From: Olavius sp. associated proteobacterium Delta 1
GTDB lineage: Bacteria; Desulfobacterota; Desulfobacteria; Desulfobacterales; JAFDCJ01
Length of the DNA: 63,850 nucleotides
Reading direction: 5' to 3'
Assembly (NCBI GenBank): GCA_902749685.1
Contig: CACVKW010000501.1
Coordinates: forward strand, 1 to 63,850
The notes beneath the pieces were generated by a model, which saw only the letters and a list, made by a program, of their open reading frames with translations, had not been told where the DNA came from and did no database searches. Positions 57,565-63,850 of this stretch are shown in pieces. The translations under genes and the position numbers were made by a program. Position 1 is the stretch's first letter, and the number at the start of each line of letters is the position of its first letter.

Positions 57565-59181
57565 ATGGACGATCAAATAAAAGAAACCATTCTCTTTGTC
57601 GATGATGAAGAGAGTATTTTGAATGTTGTCACCGAATTTTTTAAGCGTCAGGGCTATCAAATCCTTTCCGCCAGCAACGGTGCGGAAGCTATGGAAATTA
57701 TTGAAAATGAAAAGGTGGACTGCTGTTTCACCGATATTAATATGCCTGTCATGAACGGGCTGGATCTTGCCGAAAATATCAGATTGCACGATAATACCAT
57801 GCCGGTCATCGTCATGACCGGGTATCCGTCCCTGGAAAACACCATTCAAACCATCAAAAACGGCGTTGTTGATTTCCTGATCAAACCGGTCAATCTCAAG
57901 CAGATGGAGCTATGCATGCGGCGTGTGCTGCGGCAGCGCGGGCTTTTTATCGAAAACGTCCTCTTAAAGGGGGAGGTCCAGAGCAAAGAGCGTCTTGAGA
58001 AATTGAATCAGGAGTTGCTGTATAAAGTTGATGAACTGAACATTTTAAATAAGATAATGAGCAGTTTTACCACCATAATTTCCAGCGCCGATGTTTTCAA
58101 ACGTGCGGTGGACATCGCTCTTGAAATCACCCAGGCCGACCACACCATGTTTCACATTATTAACGAGTCGGTCAAACAGCCTTTTGAAGTTGCCTCGGCC
58201 GGTACGCCGGCGACTCAGGTGGATTATAAAAACAGGCAAAATCGCCAACTACCTCGACCAAAATCCAATGGAGCAGAGACTGCTGCTGAACCATCGTCCA
58301 TGTTGGACCTGATTATGGAGGTTGTGTCGGATGAATTACCGCTGCTTATTTCCCAGAATAATGGTGCGCGCGGTTTGCCGAGAAATCTATTGTCCGTGAT
58401 GCTGGTACCCTTGAAAATTCGTGACAAAGTATTCGGAATTCTGACCACCGGGATCCGGCAAGGTGATTACCGTTTCAACGAAAAGGACCTTTACTATTTG
58501 TCTTTTATGGCCCAGAGTGCGGCCCAGTCCATTGAGAACCTGGCCCTGTACGAAAACATTTATGAGAATCTATTCGCCACGCTTTATGCATTTGTCAGCG
58601 CTGTTGAGGCGAGGGACCTATATACCCGGCAGCATTCCAGCCGCGTAACCGGGATTTCGCTGATTATCGGCAAACATTTGGGGTGCACCATTGAAGAGCT
58701 CGACATTTTGAATTTTGCCGGTCATCTTCACGATATCGGCAAAATCGGAATCCGCGATGATATCCTGCTCAAGCCGGGCCGGCTTACCGAAGCGGAATTT
58801 GAGAAAATCAAGCAACACCCGGCTATCGGATCTAACATGTTGGAACAGCTTGGTATGTGGGAGAAAGAAAGACAAATAATTCGCTGCCATCATGAACGTT
58901 TCGATGGGAAAGGGTATCCTGATGGCTTAAAGGAAAAGCAGATTCCCTTTCTGGCTCGAATACTCTCGGTGGCCGATGTGTATGACGCGATGGCATCGGA
59001 TCGCGCCTACCGCAAACGCATGGAAGAAAGAATAATACTCAAGGTGATCCACGAGGGTTCCGGCAGCCAGTTTGACCCGGCCATCGTGGCGGCATTCGAT
59101 GCGGTGTATGAACAGGGCACGGTATCACACTACATGGAAACCGGCCAGTTAAAAGACATTGAGCGGGTTCATCCTATTTAA
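57565..59181 (+). CDS. REC-GAF-HD-GYP response regulator (c-di-GMP phosphodiesterase)
   Basis: 538 residues: intact receiver 8-125 (LFVDDEES, phospho-acceptor FTDINMPVMNG, MTGYPS, VDFLIKPVN), coiled linker, GAF-type domain about 165-345, HD-GYP domain about 350-525 with HSSRVTGISL, LHDIGKIGI, QHPAIGSNML, IIRCHHERFDGKGYPDG and LARILSVADVYDAMASDRAYR. The HD and GYP motifs are complete, so hydrolysis of c-di-GMP to GMP via pGpG is expected. It gives a partner for the c-di-GMP riboswitch at 4479, though the two lie 53 kb apart. ATG 57565 has no strong ribosome site. No cognate kinase is adjacent. Confidence 0.95.
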   Translation: MDDQIKETILFVDDEESILNVVTEFFKRQGYQILSASNGAEAMEIIENEKVDCCFTDINMPVMNGLDLAENIRLHDNTMPVIVMTGYPSLENTIQTIKNGVVDFLIKPVNLKQMELCMRRVLRQRGLFIENVLLKGEVQSKERLEKLNQELLYKVDELNILNKIMSSFTTIISSADVFKRAVDIALEITQADHTMFHIINESVKQPFEVASAGTPATQVDYKNRQNRQLPRPKSNGAETAAEPSSMLDLIMEVVSDELPLLISQNNGARGLPRNLLSVMLVPLKIRDKVFGILTTGIRQGDYRFNEKDLYYLSFMAQSAAQSIENLALYENIYENLFATLYAFVSAVEARDLYTRQHSSRVTGISLIIGKHLGCTIEELDILNFAGHLHDIGKIGIRDDILLKPGRLTEAEFEKIKQHPAIGSNMLEQLGMWEKERQIIRCHHERFDGKGYPDGLKEKQIPFLARILSVADVYDAMASDRAYRKRMEERIILKVIHEGSGSQFDPAIVAAFDAVYEQGTVSHYMETGQLKDIERVHPI

Positions 59182-59403
59182 TCCGCCCTGAAAAATAGCA
59201 CATCCAGTAAAATCAAGTCCCCCTCCTAATTTGACATCCTATTCTTTCTAAGCCATACTTATTTTATGCAAAAGCAGGCTTTCCGGCCCTCAAATCATCA
59301 CCAGTCATAGTTTGTCGATTGGATTCTATGCCATGTCCTGGCATGCTCGAGTGATTATGGCGAGACCCGTTGTATCGGCCTGTGAGGAGACTTTTAGGAC
59401 CCT

Positions 59404-59436
59404 CAAAAAAAATGGGGCTTGAACACCAACCCCACA
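59404..59436 (-). terminator. Terminator of the (split) tRNA-Pro gene
   Basis: On the minus strand TGGGG (59435-59431 region) pairs with CCCCA around TTGGTGTTCAAG, followed by TTTTTTTT (from 59412 down). It lies just downstream of the tRNA-Pro 3' piece, in the same direction. Confidence 0.7.
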
Positions 59437-59450
59437 TTGGTTTGATTGAT

Positions 59451-59550
<100 letters not shown>

Positions 59551-59588
59551 TCTGCGCTTCGCAGATCCAATAAAATTGATAACCAATT

Positions 59589-59626
59589 AAAAACACTGCG
59601 TATTCTGGGCACACCAAAAACACTGC
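59589..59626. repeat. Arm-like direct repeats next to the att remnant
   Basis: AAAAACACTGC occurs at 59589-59599 and 59616-59626, spaced 27 bp start to start. AGGGAACAC also repeats near 59690-59709. Such pairs beside a tRNA att core resemble integrase arm-type sites; this is inference. Confidence 0.5.
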
Positions 59627-59718
59627 ATCATTTTGCATGTTGTGCATAGTGTGTATATTTCGCATACTTACGCATAGCCTTGGCTCGCGAGGGAACACCT
59701 AGGGAACACAGAGAAACA

Positions 59719-59760
59719 GGAAAGGCCGGATAATTATGTCCAGGCCTTTCCTTTGTTTTT
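59719..59760 (+). terminator. Rho-independent terminator in the island edge
   Basis: GGAAAGGCC (59719-59727) and GGCCTTTCC (59743-59751), loop of 15 nt with GG/CC extension, then TTTGTTTTT. Confidence 0.8.
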
Positions 59761-59805
59761 GGAGAGACGGTTGTAGAATTCACCCTGCTTAAGAAACGGT
59801 ATGTT

Positions 59806-59812
59806 GTTATGT
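59806..59812 (-). mobile_element. Truncated attC (R'' only) of the last cassette
   Basis: ACATAAC on the minus strand is an exact complement of the cassette's opening GTTATGT at 60095-60089, the rule for a cassette's own attC. No matching R' (GTTRRRY) follows before the terminator or tRNA piece, so the rest of the site is lost. The TAA is also the stop codon of the gene. Confidence 0.6.
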
Positions 59813-60073
59813 ATCGTTTGAAAGAGGAAATTTTCCTGCATTGATCTCATCTTTCATGAGCGAAATGAGAGTATCTGCTGGGTCGTTACCTGTTTCCGAT
59901 TTCATGTCGCTGGCTGTTTCTCCAGATATTTCTGCTATACGGTCACTAAACCCACCAGAGGAAATATACCCACGTAAATGTCCATCTTCTTCTGCGCGAT
60001 AAACAACCAACTCAAATTCATTGCCTTCGAATTTGTGTGTTTCTTTGGCAGCAAGATTCATGTGATAAAACAT
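59807..60073 (-). CDS. Hypothetical cassette protein
   Basis: 88 residues, MFYHMNLAAKETHKFEGNEFELVVYRAEEDGHLRGYISSGGF and an acidic end. No known domain. It has a perfect AGGAGG just before ATG 60073, right behind the attC boundary, and its stop is in the R'' box, as in many cassette genes. Accessory function unknown. Confidence 0.7.
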   Translation of the reverse strand: MFYHMNLAAKETHKFEGNEFELVVYRAEEDGHLRGYISSGGFSDRIAEISGETASDMKSETGNDPADTLISLMKDEINAGKFPLSNDT

Positions 60074-60088
60074 CGCTCCTCCTTTTGC

Positions 60089-60160
60089 ACATAACGAAAT
60101 AGCTCACCGGCAGCAATGGAGCGCAGCGGGGTTGCTGTCCGGTGCAGCGCCTTGTTAGCG
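60089..60160 (-). mobile_element. Integron attC site (SIR2-HerA cassette)
   Basis: On the minus strand R'' CGCTAAC (60160-60154) and R' GTTATGT (60095-60089) bound a palindrome: CACCGG, one extra A, CAGCAA facing TTGCTG, CCGGTG. The unpaired base is the extrahelical-base hallmark. R'' complements the cassette's own first bases GTTAGCG (63017-63011) perfectly. Confidence 0.88.
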
Positions 60161-60173
60161 GTATACGCAAACT

Positions 60174-61928
60174 TCACTCCGCACTAGATTGCTGTTTTCG
60201 CAGTGCCTCAACAGCATCTGCAATTCCATCCTCGACATTTTCTGCGGCCCACCTGTCCCAGAAGTCCACGGTTGCACTGCTCGGATGCTTCGTTGGTTCG
60301 TCAATTCGAATTCGGCTGGGCAACATGGCAGCATCACCAACAACCAGAGCTTCCCCAATATCCAGAATGGGTAAGAGTTCCGCGAATCCCCCGAGTGTAT
60401 CAGGCATCAATCGGCGGATGACCGATTGGTCTTCTGCATTGGTCAAGCGCATCGCCACGAAGTTGTTGCACTGGCTCAGTACCGTTCGGTTCACCTCCGC
60501 CGGGCGTTGACTTATGACTGCTAATCCAACTCCATACTTCCGGCCTTCCTTTGCGATGCGTTCAAACGACTTCAGCCCTTGTTCGGAAACACCGGATTCA
60601 TGCCGTTCCGGAATGTATAAGTGGGCTTCATCACAAAGCAACGCAACCGGATGTTGCTTGTCTTTGTCGGTCCATTGCTGAACCGAGAAGACCACTCGAG
60701 CCACCAAGCCGATGATGAGCGGCAATATGTCTGACGGGACCTCCGAGAAGTCTATGATCTTGACGCCCCCTGCTCCTCTAACCTTGGTGCTACCAAGAAA
60801 CACGGTTGCAAGTTCTTGCATCCACTCGTAGCGCATCGCATCATCGCCCGCGCTGAACATGAAACCGAGACGTCGGTCTTGACGCTTTGCATCAAGCCGC
60901 TGGATGAACCGCGAGAGTTTGCCGTTGAAATCACCGGCTTTAGTCGTTCCCTTCCTGGCTCCCTCAACTCGCTCTTCATTCAGAAATATCAGCCTCTCGA
61001 GGACGGCCTGTATTTCGAATGGCACAGGGCTGTCGATCGTGAAATTTGCAAGCACTTCGTCCTTCTTGCTCGATTCAAGATAGGCGCGTTTTGCATCAGT
61101 AACCTCACGGTTGAAGACCATCGCCTGATTCGGCGCGTTCTGGTCGCTCCGATCAAGGAGCATGGCGAGCATTTCTTCGTATGTCAGCAACCAGTAAGGC
61201 AGATAGAGCACACCGTCCGCCAGGGTCTTGTTCGCGGTCAGATCGCCCGGCCCAGCAACCTTTAGATGGCTGATTCCGTCACCGTCCAATGGGGAGTATT
61301 CACCGTGAATGTCGAAAAGGAGAGCGCTGGCGTTCGGTAGCTGGGCAACCTGCTCAAGTATGCGTGCGACAGTCCACGACTTCCCGGACCCTGTGCTGCC
61401 GACCACAACAGCATGGCGCTGGAAAAAGCGGTTGCCGTCAATCCAGGCGTCAGCCTCCTCGTCGAGTGTATACTTGCCCAGGCTAAGCGGTTCTTGGCCC
61501 TCTACGATTTGTTTCGAAATGGCGCGCATAAACCCCGTAAGGCGCTCACCGCCCAGCATAAAACAAGGAGCGTCAATTTCGGGCACCGTTTCCAGTGTTC
61601 GCCGGAACACGTTCTGCTCAGTACCGACGGCATCGAGAAGCGTGCCGATGAGTGTCAGTCGGACGATGTTCTCAACGGCAATACTGTCGTCCTGGATGTC
61701 GTTGTCGTCTTGCTCATCCTCATTCACCCCAACGAGAGCCTTGCGCATAATCTTGTTAATCAGTCCAATTAAGTGCTGCCCAGCCCGAGAACTTCGTAGA
61801 ACGACTAAATGATTAACCTGCATCCTGCGAAGCGCATCGAGGTTCGAAACGCTCAATAAAACAGTGCCCGTGTCCACACTGTACACGGAGCCGATAGCAT
61901 CTTCGGTCTGGTAGTCGAAAATAGGCAT
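60174..61928 (-). CDS. herA: HerA-like DNA translocase ATPase of a SIR2-HerA defence system
   Basis: 584 residues. N-terminal HAS-barrel part to about 100, then a FtsK/HerA-type RecA core: Walker A GSTGSGKSWTVA near 178, ALLFDIHGEYSP, FNGKLSRFIQRL in the middle, Walker B VALLCDEAHLYIP near 434, AKEGRKYGVGLAVISQRPAEV near 463-483, then the C-terminal strand region QCNNFVAMRLTNAEDQ. HerA hexamers work with NurA on double-strand breaks in archaea, but in defence loci they pair with SIR2 or nucleases. The gene follows the SIR2 gene by 3 nt, so it is coupled. It ends 15 nt before the attC R''. Annotation as part of the defence pair is by context. Confidence 0.92.
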   Translation of the reverse strand: MPIFDYQTEDAIGSVYSVDTGTVLLSVSNLDALRRMQVNHLVVLRSSRAGQHLIGLINKIMRKALVGVNEDEQDDNDIQDDSIAVENIVRLTLIGTLLDAVGTEQNVFRRTLETVPEIDAPCFMLGGERLTGFMRAISKQIVEGQEPLSLGKYTLDEEADAWIDGNRFFQRHAVVVGSTGSGKSWTVARILEQVAQLPNASALLFDIHGEYSPLDGDGISHLKVAGPGDLTANKTLADGVLYLPYWLLTYEEMLAMLLDRSDQNAPNQAMVFNREVTDAKRAYLESSKKDEVLANFTIDSPVPFEIQAVLERLIFLNEERVEGARKGTTKAGDFNGKLSRFIQRLDAKRQDRRLGFMFSAGDDAMRYEWMQELATVFLGSTKVRGAGGVKIIDFSEVPSDILPLIIGLVARVVFSVQQWTDKDKQHPVALLCDEAHLYIPERHESGVSEQGLKSFERIAKEGRKYGVGLAVISQRPAEVNRTVLSQCNNFVAMRLTNAEDQSVIRRLMPDTLGGFAELLPILDIGEALVVGDAAMLPSRIRIDEPTKHPSSATVDFWDRWAAENVEDGIADAVEALRKQQSSAE

Positions 61929-61931
61929 TCC

Positions 61932-62993
61932 TTATCTCCCTCCTTCTCCAGTGATCATATTCATGAAATCCTGCAACTGCCAGACTGACACGCCATCCAG
62001 CAGAACGCCGCTTGGGTCGTCCGGTGTGTACACCTTTGTTCCCCTAGGTGCTTCTTCTACAAACAGAAACCGTTTGGGCGGTTCATTAAGAAACGCATTC
62101 CGGGTTTGCTCGGTGAGCTCCTTCGTGACGACAATTAGCGGGACATCGTCCTTCATAACACGGCTAACCAGAACCGGCTGCACATGCTCGTCATTGAACC
62201 CATATCCGATGCACACGTAACATGTGGATCTGCGGAGAACCATATCCGCGGCACTCATCACGGTTCGAAAAGGGTCTTTGTGGACTTCCTTGTACTTGGA
62301 GACACCAGGTGTCACGACAAGGGGCTTCATGTCGTCAGGAACCGTTTGGGCAATGGGAACCGCGACCACATCGGCGGTAGCATCACGAAACCAATCGAGG
62401 GAACCGTGAACCTTAAGAATCGTCACCAGTCCCTCAAAGCCAGGCGAAGGTGCTCGTTCTGCATTAACGGATGTTGCGACAAAGCGCTGGAGCCATCCGG
62501 CAGTAACGCCCGTAGATGCATACGCGCCGACCGCGTTCGCGGCATACTCAGCGACACGGTCGTAGTTTGTGGTGACGACACGGAGATGAGCATCCGCTGT
62601 CCGCAGAAGGTAGCCGAACAAGTTAGTGAGAGGAAAGGAGACGCCACCCTTTAAAAGTTGCTCGTAAAATTCGATGTCTTTCGCCGAGACAATCTCCCAA
62701 GTCCGATGGACAAGAATCTCCACGGTTTCCTGCGGGAGCGGCACATCGTGAAGGGCTTGTTCGAGGTCTTTGGTTTCGTTCAAGCGCTCCGCAAAAGCAT
62801 CCCAGCCTTCGGGATGATCCGTTATGTCGGCAAGAAGCAGGTCTGCAAGGGTCGTCATTGACGGCAGGCCGTGGGGGATCGTTGCACCTGTCCCGAGGAC
62901 AACGACAGGGCGTTCAGAGAGAAATCGCTGGGCGCGTCTCGCCAGTTCATCGTAAGTCAACTCTGAATCCTCCGGTGGGGAATCGGTCATCAT
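61932..62993 (-). CDS. sir2: SIR2-family NADase of a SIR2-HerA defence system
   Basis: 353 residues. SIR2-like Rossmann domain: VVVLGTGATIPHGLPSM near 30, VTTNYDRVAEYA near 140, ILKVHGSLDWF near 193, VCIGYGFNDEHVQPVL near 265 and IVVTKEL. These fit the bacterial SIR2_2 type that destroys NAD+ on phage infection rather than deacetylating. GGAAACAG lies before ATG 62993. First gene of the cassette after the attC boundary at 63017/63016. In known SIR2-HerA systems the two form a complex; the trigger here is unknown. Confidence 0.92.
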   Translation of the reverse strand: MMTDSPPEDSELTYDELARRAQRFLSERPVVVLGTGATIPHGLPSMTTLADLLLADITDHPEGWDAFAERLNETKDLEQALHDVPLPQETVEILVHRTWEIVSAKDIEFYEQLLKGGVSFPLTNLFGYLLRTADAHLRVVTTNYDRVAEYAANAVGAYASTGVTAGWLQRFVATSVNAERAPSPGFEGLVTILKVHGSLDWFRDATADVVAVPIAQTVPDDMKPLVVTPGVSKYKEVHKDPFRTVMSAADMVLRRSTCYVCIGYGFNDEHVQPVLVSRVMKDDVPLIVVTKELTEQTRNAFLNEPPKRFLFVEEAPRGTKVYTPDDPSGVLLDGVSVWQLQDFMNMITGEGGR

Positions 62994-63010
62994 TCTGTTT
63001 CCTTTTTTGC

Positions 63011-63071
63011 CGCTAACGTGCTTTTCAGCGGGCGTGGCTTTTTGCGCTCCGCTGCAAAAGGCTTGTTATGC
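63011..63071 (-). mobile_element. Integron attC site (upstream cassette)
   Basis: On the minus strand R'' GCATAAC (63071-63065) and R' GTTAGCG (63017-63011) enclose CTTTT-G-CAGCGG facing CCGCTG-AAAAG, a perfect palindrome except for one extrahelical G. The upstream gene's stop TAA lies in R''. Length 61 nt, within the attC range. Confidence 0.9.
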
Positions 63072-63695
63072 CTGTTTTTTGTTGTTGGCCTTTGAAGACG
63101 ATAACTCTTTAAACATCTTCCCTTGTTGTTTATATCTTTCTTTCCTGACTTCCTCTATCTTTAGTTTTTGATCTTTCATGTATTGAATCGAATCCCAATC
63201 GCCAATTTCTTTCTGTGGAAGTTTGCTCAAAGATCTAAGTTTTAACGCTAATACGTTTGCCCTGACTCCCAGTAGGGCATACTGATATTGACGCTCCTCA
63301 AATCCTTCTGAATAGTCCGGAGGTGATGCAGCATGTTCAAATGTTGAGTCGATGAAAGAATTAGCAGATTCTAAATTCAATGGGAAATTCAATATTTCAT
63401 ACATGATATTTGCTGGTAGAGACTTCCACTCCACTTCTAGTTTTTCTGGCTCAAAAACAGGAGCGGACACTTGTATACGGCTATAACCATCCTTGTCAGG
63501 TTGACCATGATATAGTCCATCATCACTTACTACAGCCGAACATCCGGACACAAATCTATCGAGCATGCAGGTTACGTGGATGCACAGATATTCAATATTC
63601 TTTTGGTTCTTTGAACGCTGAATCCACAAATCCTTAACGACTGGAAGAAGAAATCCTAAAACCACTCCAATTAATCCATAAGTCGCTTTATCCAT
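63066..63695 (-). CDS. Membrane-anchored hypothetical cassette protein
   Basis: 209 residues. One N-terminal helix (YGLIGVVLGFLLPVVKDLW, residues 6-24), then a soluble helical domain with Cys near 33, 38 and 51 and a Lys-rich end (KIEEVRKERYKQQGKMF). The helix with basic residues right after suggests the rest is cytoplasmic. No family recognised. Its stop codon is inside the attC, so it is the cassette just upstream of the SIR2-HerA cassette. Confidence 0.75.
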   Translation of the reverse strand: MDKATYGLIGVVLGFLLPVVKDLWIQRSKNQKNIEYLCIHVTCMLDRFVSGCSAVVSDDGLYHGQPDKDGYSRIQVSAPVFEPEKLEVEWKSLPANIMYEILNFPLNLESANSFIDSTFEHAASPPDYSEGFEERQYQYALLGVRANVLALKLRSLSKLPQKEIGDWDSIQYMKDQKLKIEEVRKERYKQQGKMFKELSSSKANNKKQA

Positions 63696-63850
63696 TTTTC
63701 TTCCTCAATATAATAGATTTTAATTTTCGATATTGATGAATATTTGGGGCATAATGCATGTTTCGCGCGGTTATGTTAAAGCCTCCCTAATAGCGTGTGG
63801 TTGCGGGAAGGATCAGATTCCGTGTATAGAGTCCATAGAACTGATTGAGG
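63696..63850. other. Right edge of window, cassette start region
   Basis: If 63066-63695 is a cassette gene, its opening should read GTTATGC. The nearest is ATTATGC on the minus strand at 63755-63749, one mismatch at the crucial G, preceded by TTTAACATAACC. The palindrome between is too short for a good attC. I cannot assign the boundary, and the final 70 bases show nothing recognisable. Confidence 0.3.

Noticed and set aside
63749..63790. Third full attC at the right edge
   Set aside because: R' would need A for the invariant G and the palindrome is too short; left unassigned.

Overview
This window looks like a chromosomal piece of a Desulfobacterota (deltaproteobacterial, Desulfobacterales-like) genome. 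The grounds are the mix of Gram-negative envelope genes (lptD, kdsB, plsC), the ricT-metG-holB block, several sigma-54 activators, FecR/TPR and CHASE2 signalling proteins, a candidate selenoprotein of DsbA type, and secreted proteins with a C-terminal Cys motif like the CFIATAA type. This assignment is inference; there is no rRNA and no complete tRNA in the window.

Layout. 1-4300: wecB, then two toxin-antitoxin pairs (AbrB/PIN and Phd/RelE) around a secreted protein. 4427-7147: a large surface protein behind a sigma-54-type promoter, a c-di-GMP-I riboswitch and an anti-Shine-Dalgarno element. 7840-10969: fused ATP sulfurylase/APS kinase with a sigma-54 regulator. 11179-20850: U32 protein, YjbQ, an MJ0042/Cache/HAMP receptor with partner, enolase, a LolA-like protein and pyrG. 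20858-21739: a DsbA-like gene interrupted by an in-frame TGA exactly at the first Cys of its CxxC motif (candidate selenocysteine). 22043-36622, mostly minus strand: NifA-like regulator, a giant GlmS-like protein coupled to kdsB, metG, ricT, holB, HU/IHF, a NusG paralogue and lptD. 37028-46788: surE, tmk, ferredoxin, outer-membrane protein, plsC, RNase J and ftsK. 46877-59181: methyltransferases, CHASE2 adenylate cyclase with a FecR-TPR-barrel protein, UspA with a decayed duplicate, a glycosyltransferase pair and a REC-GAF-HD-GYP protein.

From about 59500 to the right edge the window is accessory DNA. A 45-nt 3' piece of a tRNA-Pro(GGG) gene with nearby arm-like direct repeats marks an integration boundary. 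Beyond it lie integron gene cassettes, all read on the minus strand, with two well-formed attC sites and one truncated one. One cassette of about 2.9 kb carries a complete SIR2-HerA antiphage module. No integrase gene is inside the window; it would be expected past the right edge.

Intergenic DNA is littered with degenerate repeats of a 7-bp period (four sequence families) and short TCCGCC-N3-GGCGGA palindromes, resembling the heptanucleotide STRR repeats known from cyanobacteria. c-di-GMP links two places in the window: the riboswitch senses it and the HD-GYP protein should degrade it.
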